A stretch of DNA of 64,000 bases from Corbicula japonica (lineage: Eukaryota > Mollusca > Bivalvia > Venerida > Cyrenidae). A program made the position numbers and the translations under genes. Every line of letters begins with the position of its first letter. Position 1 is the stretch's first letter. Shown here in pieces: positions 11,117 to 22,430 of the stretch. The notes under the pieces are model-generated. The model saw only the letters and a list, made by a program, of their open reading frames with translations, did no database searches and had not been told where the DNA came from. Location: assembly GCA_038501625.1 (NCBI GenBank), contig JAZAYU010000001.1, positions 2,356,001 through 2,420,000 on the forward strand, read 5' to 3'.

Positions 11117-11170
11117 TCAAACAATGCTGCTTTGTAGTTTACCTGAGGTGTTACAGAACATAGATTCCAG
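11117..11170 (+). other. Exon-like segment; candidate alternative first coding exon
   Basis: A pyrimidine-rich acceptor (ttctttttttgacag) precedes it and CAG|gtacat follows. ATG at 11124 opens MLLCSLPEVLQNIDS and ends in phase 2, which would fit the PHLPP acceptor at 55269. This is inference from splice motifs only; such arrangements also arise by chance. Confidence 0.2.
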
Positions 11171-11392
11171 GTACATTATATTTGTGTTTATAATCATTTT
11201 CTTTCTGTTCTAAATAAAGAAGTTCTCAAAGCATTCATATATATCTAAGAGAATTATTTATCTGCTTTTATATTGATATTTTTAATTTAGTTAGCTTAAT
11301 GATTATTGTAAGCAACATTTTAGACTTGTGACCGAAACTGTTAAGTGCTAATATTAGGCAACATTTTCAACTTCAGATAACAATTTACTCTA

Positions 11393-11552
11393 TGTATGTG
11401 CAAACAGTGTAAATTCAGATCTGCCGACACATCCATGTCATCTGATCAGGATCTACACTGTTTGCTTCTTGGTCAGAAATAACAAAATGAATAAAAAAGC
11501 AAACACTGTAGATCCTGATAACACGACATGGATCTAAACTGTTCATCCATGG
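11393..11552. mobile_element. TTAA-MITE, truncated
   Basis: Both hairpins (gtaaattcagatctgc.. and gtagatcctgataac..) are seen without clear TTAA ends. Confidence 0.5.
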
Positions 11553-11725
11553 ATAACAACCAATTATCTGATGGTGTAATGGAAACAGTTAAAAATGATT
11601 TTGATCATTTTATCATCGACAATTATTCCAATATTCTGTTTGTTGACATATCACATCTTAATAATATATCACTTCTCCTTAAATCAGAAATAGAAAATTG
11701 GGTTTTGCATTTCATGTTTGGTTAA

Positions 11726-11943
11726 CCCTTTAACTCCCTAGATACGGTGAACAGTGTAGATCCAGATCAGCCAGCACATCCATGCCATCTGATCAGGATC
11801 TAAATTGTTTGCTTTTTGGTCAGAAACAGCCTAATAAATAAAAAAAGAACAGTGTAAATCCTGATCAGATAGCACATATGTGCCCGCTGATTTGGATATC
11901 CATGTTCACCCATGCCATAGAGGTGTATATACGTAGGCAAGGG
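11726..11943. mobile_element. TTAA-MITE copy
   Basis: 218 bp between TTAA at 11722-11725 and 11944-11947; CCCTTTAACTCC left end and GCAAGGG right end. Confidence 0.7.
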
Positions 11944-12190
11944 TTAAGTATGGCAATTTCTCTATCATTATTAGTCATGGACTCATTTGTATGCAAATAA
12001 CACAGTAGGTTCAGTGAAGATTCCCAGTGTCTGAGCTCCAAACTCATTGTATTCTCACAACACGATTTTAATTGATGTGTCTCGTTTGACAATTTCGTTG
12101 AACACCTATCAGGTCTTCTCCATTGTACAATCTATCACGTTTTGTACTCAACATATTCATCTAAGATGTTTTTAAAATCTCTTATTTCAG

Positions 12191-12262
12191 CCAAATGAAG
12201 AAGAATTAAAGTTGTGTGAACTTTAGAAAGATGGATGGTGCAATGAAAAAAGCCAGCTCTGT
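12191..12262 (+). CDS. Exon-like segment with start codon; candidate alternative first coding exon of PHLPP
   Basis: The segment is bounded by an acceptor (cttatttcag, 12181-12190) and a consensus donor (gtaagt at 12263). ATG at 12231 has an in-frame upstream TAA (12207-12209) and encodes MDGAMKKASS, ending in phase 2. Joined to the acceptor at 55269 it stays open into the PHLPP leader. A four-codon upstream reading frame begins at 12195. If used for PHLPP, the intron would be about 43 kb. It could equally belong to another transcript or be a chance match. Confidence 0.3.
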
Positions 12263-12570
12263 GTAAGTAGTGTTTTAGTTATTATAGTAGTAGTATAACG
12301 ATCTTGGTAGTTGTTGTCATTTTTTGGATTTGAAAGGAATTGTTCTGTTCTGCAGAATTATGATGTTATGTTTTTAATTTTATGCTGCAGTTAGCCCATA
12401 AAATAAGTTCGACTCTGGATCTAGTTAACTGTTAGATACAGTTCCCATTTAATTTACAGCCAATCAAATATACTGTTTGGCCATTTCCTTAAATTTAACA
12501 CTATTGCCTTATTTTTTTATAATTTTCATGCAATGTTGCATTCTGTTTTAAAGCTTGATTATTCAGTTAA

Positions 12571-12808
12571 CCATTTACTCCATGTATGCTGGATTTATCG
12601 GGGGTGGGGGGGGACCAGTGTTTATCCAGATATGCTGGCTCAATTCTATCTGATCAGGATCTACACTATGACTTCTTGACAGTAATAACATTATGAATCT
12701 AAAAGCAAACAGTGTAGATCCTGATCAGACAACACAGGATGTGCTGGCTGATCTGGATCTGCACTGTTCACCCATGAATAACAGCCGTATCCCATAGGTA
12801 AAAGGAAA
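12571..12808. mobile_element. TTAA-MITE copy
   Basis: TTAA at 12567-12570, then ccatttactccatg. A g-rich expansion (ggggtggggggggacc) lies inside. The right end is degenerate. Confidence 0.6.
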
Positions 12809-13037
12809 ATAAAGAGAGCTTAGAATCCAGCTGACTATCAATGTCACCATCTGCCACATAATATCTACTTAATCCACATAAAAGTTTATATAAACTTGGT
12901 CTTTAACACAAGGTATTATGTTCAAACTTCAAGTCATTATTTATTTTCATAGTAGGCATCATTTCCAACAAGTCCCAGGACCCTTTTACTTGTAGTTTTA
13001 AAAAGTTATGTTTTTTTTTCATGCAATTGTTTCTTAA

Positions 13038-13271
13038 CCCTTTCCTGGATATATACGCCTTTATTCGCATGAGCGACCAGTGTAGATCCAGATCAGCCGG
13101 CACATCCGTGCCGTCTGATCAGGATCTGCACTGGTTGCATTTTGGTCAGAAATAACCTAATGAATCAAAAAGCGAACAGTTTAGATCCTGATCAGAAGGC
13201 ACGGATGTGCCGGCTGATCTGGATCTAAACTCTTCCCCGTAGCAATAAAGGTGGATCTGTACAGGAAAGGG
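13038..13271. mobile_element. TTAA-MITE copy, full length, both TTAA kept
   Basis: 234 bp, TTAA at 13034-13037 and 13272-13275. The termini CCCTTTCCTGGATATATACG and the matching right end ctgtacaggaaaggg are well preserved, as are both hairpins. Probably one of the younger copies. Confidence 0.75.
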
Positions 13272-13330
13272 TTAAGGTATTTATGCAGATGGCCTTTATC
13301 TTTAACATTTCTTAAGTGGTTGAGTTTTGA

Positions 13331-13500
13331 CCCTTCAATCCATGGACACAGCTTATATCCCATGTCTGACCAGTATGGAACCTGTGCCCAAAGTTATGAC
13401 CAGTTGCCATTTCAGCCAATCAGATGCTTGAGATTTGAGACTAGTTTCCATGCTCAGTTTTATAACATTGGGCACAGATCAGCCAGGATGCACATCCATA
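13331..13500. mobile_element. TTAA-MITE remnant split by a PAL-MITE
   Basis: TTAA-MITE left end (cccttcaatccatggacac) is interrupted by a PAL-MITE at about 13384-13479 (tgcccaaagttatgacc ... tataacattgggca). The host sequence then resumes as cagatcagccagg. The outer right half is missing. Confidence 0.55.
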
Positions 13501-13649
13501 TAGTAAACCGTTACACTTGCATTGGTTTCACAGAGTCCAGCATGTTATGTCCCCTGAGACATTCAGAGCTTTTATTGTGTCGCCTGCGATAGCAGGTAGA
13601 CACATAGGGATCCTATTGTCCGGCGGCGTCGTCGTCGGTGCCGTCGTCC

Positions 13650-15149
13650 TGTAGTCCCCCAACTTTAACCTGAAACTTAATGTTGCCTATAACTTTGAAA
13701 GTACTTGACATTTTCACTTCATACTTGGAATATATCATCAGCATGAACAATGCCATCTGTGACGACAAGAATGATAACTCCAGTTTCAATATTTTTTGAG
13801 TTACGCCCCTTTCAAATGCAACTTTAACATGAAACTTAATGTTGCCTATAACTTTGAAAGTACTTGACCTTTTCACTTCATACTTAGAATATATCATCAG
13901 CACGAACAATGCCATCTGTGATGACAAGAATAATAACTCCAGTTTCAATATTTTTTTAGTTATGCCCCTTTCAAATGGAACTTTTACCTGAAACTTAATG
14001 TTGCCTATAACTTTGAAAGTACTTGTCCTATTCACTTCATACTTGGAAAATATCATCAGCACAAACAATGCTATCTGTGATGACAAGAATGATAACTCCA
14101 GTTTTAATATTTTTTGAGTTATGCCCCTTTCAAATGCAACTTTAACCTGAAACTTAATGTTGCCTATAACTTTGAAAGTACTTGACCTTTTCACTTCATA
14201 CTTGGAATATATCATCAGCACGAACAATGCCATCTGTGACGACAAGAATAATAACTCCAGTTTCAATACTTTTTGAGTTATGCCCCTTTCAAATGCAACT
14301 TTAACCTGAAATTTAATGTTGCCTATAACTTTGAAAGTACTTCACCTATTCACTTCATACTTGGAATATATCATCAGCATGAACAATGCCATCTGTGACG
14401 ATAAGAATGATAACTCCAGTTTCAATATTTTTTGAGTTATGTCCCTTTCAAATGCAACTTTAACCTGAAACTTAATGTTGCCTATAACTTTGAAAGTACT
14501 TGACCTTTTCACTTCATACTTGGAATATATCATCAGCACGAACAACGCCATCTGTGATGACAAGAATAATAACTCTAGTTTCAATATTTTTTTAGTTATG
14601 CCCCTTTCAAATGGAACTTTAACCTGAAACTTAATGTTGCCTATAACTTTGAAAGTACTTGTCCTATTCACTTCATACTTGGAATATATCATCAGCATGA
14701 ACAATGCAATCTGTGACGACAAGAATGATAACTCCAGTTTCAATATTTTTTGAGTTATGTCCCTTTCAAATGCAACTTTAACCTGAAACTTAATGTTGCC
14801 TATAACTTTGAAAGTACTTGACCTTTTCACTTCATACTTGGAATATATCATCAGCACGAACAACGCCATCTGTGATGACAAGAATAATAACTCCAGTTTC
14901 AATATTTTTTTAGTTATGCCCCTTTCAAATGGAACTTTAACCTGAAACTTAATGTTGCCTATAACTTTGAAAGTACTTGTCCTATTCACTTCATACTTGG
15001 AATATATCATCAGCATGAACAATGCAATCTGTGATGACAAGAATGATAACTCAAGTTTCAATATTTTATGAGTTATGTCCCTTTCAAATGCAACTTTAAC
15101 ATGAAACTTGGTGTTGCCTGTAAAATCGAAAGTACTTATTATTCAATTA
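13650..15149. repeat. 159-bp tandem array, nine units plus an interrupted tenth
   Basis: The marker ttcacttcatacttgg recurs every 159 bp from 13713 to 14985 (nine times). Many neighbouring units alternate between caaatgcaac and caaatggaac forms, so the higher-order unit is partly 318 bp. Because 159 is a multiple of three and the minus strand lacks stops, frames of 217 and 239 codons (13613-14266, 14342-15061) appear as 53-residue repeats. I treat these as by-products, not genes. The tenth unit is split at 15149 and resumes at 16058. Confidence 0.8.
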
Positions 15150-16057
15150 CAGTCCACACTCGTTGTGTCGAAGTCCACGGGACCGTACATTTTAATTCGA
15201 TATATCCGAAGTTCGACACATCCGAATTGGCGCCAATGCACAAATATCATACCTATATGTTTCTAATGCTGACATGATTGTGAGCGCTAGTACTCGTTTA
15301 TGAACATTTCAATTGATCTATTAGTTTATCAAAACAGAACAGAAAAAATATATTAACTTGATTATATTTATTACATGTTAAAAGCAATCATCGTTTCGGT
15401 GTTTGTCTAACATCGTTGTCGTCTTCACTCTGAGTGTTAAAGTCGTCTTTCGTTATTTTTATATTACGTAAACTAATTCAAATTAATATTCACTCCATAA
15501 TCGTTAATTTGGAGCATTTTTATGCTTCATTCTTGATGGAGGAAAACTGATTACGTTTGGATCATGTTTTTGCATTTGTAGTCCTAAACGGATGAACTCA
15601 TATTTTATTGGCCTGGTTGTCACAATGTCATGATTATTGTAATTAAATGTTGTTTTTAAAAAAACTAAAATTAACTGTATTTACGAATCCGAATATTTTA
15701 CATCCGAATGCACTTAATTGCATTAAATAAGCGAATATTACTGAACATGTGATAATCGTTAATTATAATTAAATAATGGTATCTTGTTTGCAGACAAGTT
15801 CTTTCTTTGAAGAAGCCGCACGCATTGTTCGACCGCGACAAGTTTCACACTTCGACTTATCCGATGATTTTATATATCATTTTTTAGCCGGCGGGTTCGA
15901 AATTTACTTCGACTTATGAAAACATTGTTTAAGTCGAATTCAAGTTAAGCGGCGTAATATTATATGTAATAAGAACACATTTTGACGGGACCGTAAAATT
16001 AATTCGAGATAACCGATGTTTCGACTTAAGCGAGTTTGACACAACGAGTGTGGACTG
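15150..16057. mobile_element. pogo/Tigger-like non-autonomous element nested in element A
   Basis: 908 bp from CAGTCCACACTCGTTGTGTC to GACACAACGAGTGTGGACTG, with TA on each side (15148-15149, 16058-16059). Subterminal parts carry further inverted ttcgacat/tccgaa motifs and gggaccgta blocks near both ends. No transposase was found. Its insertion splits a 159-bp unit, so it is younger than element A. Confidence 0.75.
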
Positions 16058-16305
16058 TAATTCATTTAATACTTTGAATAACTCATCTACATTTACAAAC
16101 CAATTTTTGAAGATGATAACTCAGGTTTCACCATTTTAGTTATTCCCCTTTTAAATGCAATTTAGATGACACATGAGTTCTGTGGTGTAGTATTGAAATC
16201 AACTTAAATAAAATATTTTTATTATATATGATTTAACATAGGCCCACATTTCAACGTTTTCCATGCAGGCGACACATGTGTTCCGCGGAACACAACATTC
16301 TAGTT

Positions 16306-16834
16306 GTCCACTCTATTTACTGTGACATTTAAATATTTAATTTAAAAATTGGTCATTTGGGTTACCTAGGTCAGTGAAAAACAGATTTTGAGTGGTCATC
16401 TTTGTAATAAACAGTTTTGTGAAAATGAAATAAATTTCTGTTTTACTTCAGATATTTGCAATTTAATGGGATTTTTATAGTGTTTTGTGGGTATACAAGT
16501 AGCATTAAGAAGTTGTGTATAAAAGAAATGTTTATGGTCAATAAACAGTGGGATAATTGGTGTAATTTTCACCATTATGGGTGGTATGATGGTGATGTTT
16601 GCCCTGCGGCTTTGCCTTAACCTCAACAATTTGAACCTATCAATTTTTTATGTGTTTTATTGATCTCTGGTCATACAGTACACATGTAACAAGGCAGTTT
16701 ACGTTTTAATTATTTGTATATTTGGATTGCAGTTTGTATTGTGGAGAACAGTTGGCCAATGGTTTCTAGATTGAAGGTTTAGTCTGCTGGGAATGTAATA
16801 CCCTAGTTAAGTGCACAGAGTCCCCTTTCTTTAA
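16306..16834. other. Non-coding, nothing recognised
   Basis: AT-rich. The minus-strand open frame at 16396-16629 (77 codons) shows no motif and I do not call it a gene. Confidence 0.35.
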
Positions 16835-17000
16835 CTCTTTGTCCCATAATACACAATTTTTTTTTGCATGTGCAACCAGTGAAGATCCAGATGAGCTGGC
16901 ACTTTAGGCAAATCAGATCTACACTGTTTGCTCAAAAAGCGAACAGTAAAGATCCTGATCAGACAACATGGTTGTGCTGGATAATCTTCATTCCAAGAGT
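16835..17000. mobile_element. TTAA-MITE, degenerate
   Basis: TTAA at 16831-16834 then ctctttgtcccataa. Both hairpin arms are present, but the right terminus is not recognised. Confidence 0.5.
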
Positions 17001-17039
17001 GAACCTGTGCCTGTGCTTGTGTGGTTGTATTTTACAAAC

Positions 17040-17120
17040 AAAAAGGTTGGGATTTGAACCCAACGCCTCCTGATTGCTAAACCAAGCACTTAACTACTTG
17101 GCCTGGTTGTGGCCACTGGT
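17040..17120 (-). mobile_element. tRNA-derived SINE head
   Basis: On the minus strand there is an A-box-like aGGCCAAGTAG (17095-17105) and a B-box GGTTCAAATCC (17050-17060) at tRNA-like spacing, with gggttcaaatcccaac forming a T-arm-like hairpin. It is not a functional tRNA: the acceptor stem and 3' end are not seen. A related copy lies near 25.83 kb. Confidence 0.5.
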
Positions 17121-18175
17121 TTCTTAAGCATTTTGAATACATTTTTATTTTAATATCTGTGGAAATTTCCAGTTTTTAATAACAGCAGACTAGTCATAAA
17201 ACAAACTTTTTATTTTACCTAATGGAACAACAACATTAACAAGTATTGCATAACTGATTGTGCTAACAGCAAAAAAAAAACACACATTACATTATACACT
17301 AATATCATGCTGTCTGATTTACACTGTTTTCATTAGATTTATTAGGCTATTTGTGTCCATGAAGCAACCAGTGTAGATCCAGATCTGCTGGCACATATGT
17401 CACACACATGTAAACCCCCTTATATATGGAGTAAAGAGTAAAAGCTTAAAATAATGATATCCCACTATTGATGAATTTGGAAGGTCATGACTGTAATTGA
17501 CAACTGCATCATAAACACTTAACATATGTTTACAAGGTGAAATTGTAGTTTAAAAGTTTGAGAATCCTTAATCTGATGTATTACCAGGTACATGATATCT
17601 TCAGTCAGCCCAGATGGGTAGCCTGGCATAAAATTGTTTTGCTTTTGTTATTGCATGTTAATGCTATGTTGGCCTTTAGATTTGACTTAAATTTCGACAT
17701 ATTTCTGATTTGATAGCCAGATAAAATATCATAAATTTGCCTTTCTTTTCAATTCCATGGTAACAAGAAGGCGAGATGATTACTTGTACAAAGATTGCCG
17801 GGCGACCCTTACCAAAATACTGTATCATTGTAGTTTTCTTAAAGGAGATACGACTGTTAATGACTTGTTCTCCATTGATTTAGATAATTGCTGCAGATGA
17901 TAAAATATACAAATTGTTACTGTCATAACCAAATTAGGAAATTAGGAATAGCTACAAGCTTAATCCAGTTTTCATACAAAGAACAGATGTATTGTAGCTG
18001 ACGAAAAAAATTTACTTGGAATTACCTACTGAATTTAGGATTATACAGAAGTTGCATGGTTGCATCCTTAATTAGATAATATTGTTGATGAAATTATTGC
18101 TTTAAGTAGATCATAGTGTACTAGAAAAAATTGGATATAAACATGTTATTTTAAAAAAAGTATTGTTTATATTAA
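17121..18175. other. Non-coding with a TTAA-MITE remnant
   Basis: A TTAA-MITE fragment occupies about 17307-17440 (aaccagtgtagatccagatc ... tatatggagtaaag). The rest is AT-rich without recognisable signals. Confidence 0.4.
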
Positions 18176-18408
18176 CTCCTCCTCCATATGGAAGCATTTT
18201 ATTGCATGTGCAAACAGTGAAGATCCAAATCAGCTGGCACATGTGTGCCATCTGATCAGGATCTACACTGTTCGCTTTAACATTCATTCGGTTATTTCTG
18301 ACCAAAATGTGACAAGTGCAGATCCAGATCAGATGGAATGGATGTGCCGGCTGAACTGGATCTACACTGGTCTCATATGTGTAAAAGTGCATATACATGG
18401 AGTAGGGT
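18176..18408. mobile_element. TTAA-MITE copy
   Basis: TTAA at 18172-18175 on the left; the right end atggagtaggg has lost its TTAA. Both hairpins give short open frames on both strands. Confidence 0.6.
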
Positions 18409-18927
18409 TCAAAAACAATTACTAAACAAATACCTGTTTTCAAATGTTTTTTTTTTCCTTGTTTGTAAGCTGATTTATAATTGTTCATAAAAACTGATGA
18501 ATAACAACTGCATTGCATGATTGACCACCCTCTGCGACCAAGGACACATAATAATTACGACCTTTCTTTATCACAAACAATTTTTCAATTACCTTAATTG
18601 ATTGGTTTTGAGATGTAACCAATTGGTTCTATCATAACATCATTTTTTATGTGATAAGTGACCTCTCCAGTTTTGATGTTAAACAAGGAAACTTTATCCT
18701 CAACTAGTCAGTAAACATTTTATGTAGACGTCATTAAATAATGTTAATGATTATAAAAAACATGAAAAGAAACTTTAATTTTTGTTTTAATTGTTGCGTA
18801 AAGTGATTTATAGTGTTATAGACAAAATACTTCTAGTGCAGAATCTGATATCTGATGATTTATGAGAAAAATAAAGCTTGGATATCATTGTCATTGATAC
18901 ACATAATACTCTTTACAAAAGAAAAAA
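18409..18927. other. Non-coding, nothing recognised
   Basis: AT-rich sequence with repeated tgatt(a/g) motifs; no open frame with domain features. Confidence 0.35.
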
Positions 18928-18980
18928 ATGAATGAGGAAAGTCCCAAAAAGTACAAAAGGCTATTCTGGGCTGGATGGAG
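18928..18980 (+). other. Candidate alternative first coding exon (ATG to splice donor)
   Basis: ATG at 18928 after an A-rich stretch encodes MNEESPKKYKRLFWAGW and runs into gtaaga at 18981 in phase 2, compatible with the PHLPP acceptor at 55269. The composition looks protein-like, but there is no independent support. Confidence 0.22.
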
Positions 18981-19651
18981 GTAAGACAGTATTGACATTA
19001 TATATCATTAAACTAAAGAATTGTATCCTTTATTCTGCTGAACACATCATCACCTTACTGCAATAACATTATAACTGCTTCTTATATCAATTATAATTAT
19101 ACCATTTTTGCAATAAGGTGAAGACATACACATTAATATTGCAATATTAACTTTAGGTCAGCGTTAATAAAGAGCATTTACAAAATTAAATCAGCATAGC
19201 TGAGCAATAGATTTAGATTTAATTTGTGAATGCTCATTAATAAACACTAACTGACTTTATCAGTTAGTGGTTGAAATTTCATTTAGTAAATTAATTCACA
19301 TACTGAGTAAATCATGCAGTGCATAAGTACTGATTTTATTTAAATAAATTTTCCCAACAATTTGAAAAATACTGGACAAAATATAATTTCAGCCAGTGTC
19401 TGAACTTCAGCCTGCAGGTTAACATTTGGATTAAGTTCACTGGTCAGCAAATATCAAGCCAAACATACAGTGGCTCTCTTGATGTCAAAAAGATACTGGT
19501 TGAACATTTTCCTGTTTAATACTCAGAGGTGGATCCAGAGGGGTTAATTGGGGTTGCTCAAACCCCCCCCCCCTTTGAGCAGCAGTATTAAATTTCAAAG
19601 GAAGTTTGGCCTTTAAGTTAGAAATTCATCATACAACTACCCTAAGAAAAA
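18981..19651. other. Non-coding, with a dispersed-repeat copy at its end
   Basis: The segment 19530-19650 (ggtggatccagaggggtt ... ctaccctaag) shares an order of short motifs with 50628-50775 and 58474-58628: a gatcca(g) start, agcagtattaaa, a tttggcc block and a cc(t)aa-aaaccctt end. These three make a low-copy dispersed family of unknown type. Confidence 0.4.
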
Positions 19652-19859
19652 CCCTTTATTCCATAGATACACCTTTATTGTGTGGGCCAGATCAAGTGGC
19701 ATATCTATCTGCGCCCTCTGATCAGGATCTACACAGTTCACTTTTAGATTCATTAGGTTATTTCTGACCAAGAATCAACCAGTGCAGACGAAATAGATGT
19801 GCAGACTGATCTGGATCTACACTGGTGGCGTTAAGACTTTTGTATAATGGATTAAAGGA
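19652..19859. mobile_element. TTAA-MITE copy
   Basis: CCCTTTATTCCATAGATACACC at the left; TTAA at 19860-19863 on the right. Confidence 0.55.
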
Positions 19860-19863
19860 TTAA

Positions 19864-20507
19864 GATAAAATTACATCAATGATCAAGTGTGAGACTGTCT
19901 TATTCAACTAACATTAATCACACACCATGTCACTACGTCTCATGTTGAAACCAGTTGTTAAGGTATTATTTATGCTATCTATAAATGTGGACTAACTTGA
20001 TCAAGATCCTTCAAGCACGGGATGCATTCATAGCTTCACCATATGCTACTTGGTTAGAAGTAACATGAATCTGAATGTGAAAAGTGTAGAAATTGATTTG
20101 GAACTGTTGCTGTTTGCCCACGCAATAAATGTGCATCTGCGCAGTAAAGGGTTTACTGGTGTGCAGTGAGCCCGTCAAGTTATCTATAACATTCTATACT
20201 ATATCAGCCATCTTATAGGTTTTACAATGTTCTACTTCAGCAGTCAAGATGCAAATTTCATCAACATCCTTCTTGCAACCCAAAACCTTTAATTTACCTC
20301 CAGTGATCTTTTATCAAATATTTGGCAGAATAGTGTTTTATTATGATATTACTGGATCTTTTTACGTTTTATGGAGAATATATATCAACATTATTCAACT
20401 GTCTGTTTTATAGATGTAAATAACCTGCATAGCATCAAATATTTATGTCATGGTTTATGAGCAGTAAGGACATCTCAAATATATCTAGGAAGTATGCATA
20501 TATTTAA
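19864..20507. other. Non-coding, with a TTAA-MITE fragment
   Basis: Right half of a TTAA-MITE at about 20070-20152 (tttgcccacgcaataaatgtg ... gtaaagggtt). The remainder is unremarkable AT-rich DNA. Confidence 0.4.
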
Positions 20508-20576
20508 GCCTTTCTCTACATACGCACACTTTATCACATGTGTGACCAGTGTAGATCAATATCAGCCAGGAAAAGG
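20508..20576. mobile_element. Minimal TTAA-MITE derivative, 69 bp
   Basis: Bounded by TTAA at 20504-20507 and 20577-20580. It keeps the left terminus (gcctttctctacatacgc), one gaccagtgtagatc arm and a short right end aaaagg; everything between is deleted. Confidence 0.55.
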
Positions 20577-20724
20577 TTAAAAATGATGTAAAATTTCACA
20601 CCGCTGGTAGCAGTCTATAATGGGGGCTCTTTCTGGTAGACAGGATGTTGGGAACAGATCAGGATTTTAAAGAGGATGAGGGAAGTGAGACAGTGTTTAG
20701 GTTATATTAGACAGGACTCTGAGA

Positions 20725-21625
20725 ACAGATAGGCTTTTCCTGGAAGAAAGGTTCATGAGAACAGATAGGCTTTTCCTTTTAGAAAGGATCATTGAAGCAG
20801 ATATGGCTTTTCCTTTTAGAAAGGACCATAGATACAAATATGTTTTTCCTTTTAGAAAAGATCATGGGAGCAGATATGTCTTTTCCTTTTAGAAAAGATC
20901 ATGGGAGCAGATATGGCTTTCCTAGGTAGAAAGAATCATGGGAGCAGATATGGCTTTTCTTTTTAGAAAGGATCATGGGAGCAGATATGGCTTTCCCAGG
21001 TAGAAAGGATCATGGGAGCAGATATGGCTTATCCAGGTAGAAAGGATCATGGCAGTAGATATGGCTTTTCTTTTTAGAAAGGATCATGGGAGCAGATATG
21101 GATTTCCCAGGTAGAAAGCGTCATGGCAGCAGATATGGCTTATCCAGGTAGAAAGGATCATGGCAGTAGATATGGCTTTCCCAGGTAGAAAGAAACATGG
21201 GAGCAGATATGACTTTCCCAGGTAGAAAGGATCATGGGAGCAGATATGGCTTTTCCAGGTAGAAAGGATCATGGGAGCAGATATGGCTTTCCCAGGTAGA
21301 AAGGATCATGGCAGCAGATATGGCTTTTCCAGGTAGAAAGGATCATGGGAGCAGATATGGCTTTTCCAGGTAGAAAGGATCATGGGAGCAGATATGGCTT
21401 TTCCTGGTAGAAAGGATCATGGGAGCAGATATGGCTTTTCCAGGTAGAGAGGATCATGGGAGCAGATATGGCCTTTTCCAGGTAGAAAGGATCATGGCAG
21501 CAGATATGGCTTTCCCAGGTAGAAAGGATCATGAGAGCAGATATGACTTTCCCAGGTAGAAAGGATCATGGGAGCAGATATGGCTTTCCCAGGTAGAAAG
21601 GATCATGGCAGCAGATATTTTTTCC
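20725..21625. repeat. 37-bp minisatellite, about 24 units
   Basis: Unit of about 37 bp: ggatcatgggagcagatatg followed by gcttttccaggtagaaa. Early units (20725-20930) are more diverged (cttttagaaaggatcat), while later ones are nearly identical. There are no flanking transposon ends. A 62-codon minus-strand frame is a by-product. Confidence 0.85.
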
Positions 21626-22102
21626 AAGGAAAGTGGAAGCAATTTTAGGTCTTTTCTGTTACAAGTAGACTGTGTATGTTAATTAATATGGAGAAAGGAA
21701 TATACACGTAATGTTTTGACATACTGTAATCTCTCTCTGTGACCTGTTCTTGGCACAGGATAGCTTGTCCATTGGCAGTAAGGACATTGAACCCTATATT
21801 ACCTGCTTTTATATGTAACTGACAAAGATGACAGATGGACTGTTAGAATGACTGTACAAATAAATGAAAATGACTATTAATTTGACAAAATCATGCATTA
21901 AATGGTATTCTGATTGGAAGTTGTTTCCTTGTTGAGAAACTGACCAAGTCTATTACCTGACAAAATCATGCATAATTGATACACTGGTTAGAAGCTGAAA
22001 TGATATATGTTTTTTGCATAGAACAGTTGCAGGTTAAAACAAAGGCAAAATACATTCCTGTTGTGGAGACTTGAAGAAGAAACCCTTAGGACCTCATTTT
22101 AA
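21626..22102. other. Non-coding, nothing recognised
   Basis: AT-rich. The phrase 'tgacaaaatcatgcat' occurs twice (about 21881 and 21959) within imperfect ~80-bp direct repeats. Confidence 0.35.
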
Positions 22103-22430
22103 TCCTTTACTCCATGGATACACTTCTTGTCACATTGACTAGTGTAGATCCAGATCAGCTGGCAATCCTGCTGTCTCATCTTGATCTACACTGGTTGTTT
22201 CTTGGTCGGAATAATCCAATGAATCTAAAAGTGAACAGTGTAGATCCTGATCAGACAATCGTGGCTGAAGGTTATAAAGCTGAGATTGGAAATAAGTCTC
22301 AAATCTCAAGCATCTGATTGGCTGAAATGGCGACCAGTCAATCAGATGCTTGAGATTTGAGACTGGTTTCCATGCTCAGTTTTATAACCTTGGGCACATA
22401 ACAGTTCATATGAGCATGATGAGTGAAGGG
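22103..22430. mobile_element. TTAA-MITE interrupted by a PAL-MITE
   Basis: Left end tcctttactccatggatac after TTAA (22099-22102). The host's second hairpin is split at about 22262 by a PAL-MITE (22265-22395, gaaggttataaagctgag ... cagttttataaccttggg). The right end gagtgaaggg closes the host. Confidence 0.65.

Larger units (their letters stand above)
13574..16305. mobile_element. HINE/Helentron-like element A, with 159-bp core array and nested insertion
   Basis: The element starts attgTGTCGCCTGC with a 5' hairpin (13578-13603). The inverted subterminal repeat TGTCGCCTGC (13578-13587) is mirrored by GCAGGCGACA (16265-16274). A perfect 16-nt palindrome (GTGTTCCGCGGAACAC, 16278-16293) is followed by aacattCTAGTT at 16300-16305. 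The body is a 159-bp tandem array. A pogo-like element interrupts the last unit. Subterminal inverted repeats, a 3' hairpin just before the end and internal core tandem repeats are the known layout of Helentron-associated non-autonomous elements; membership is inferred from architecture. Confidence 0.6.

Noticed and set aside
13613..15061. Two minus-strand frames of 217 and 239 codons as possible repeat proteins
   Set aside because: They coincide exactly with the 159-bp tandem array inside a transposon-like element; the unit is stop-free and a multiple of three, so length is not evidence of coding.
17040..17120. Functional tRNA gene on the minus strand
   Set aside because: A- and B-box-like words are present, but no acceptor stem or cloverleaf pairing is seen; a SINE head fits better.
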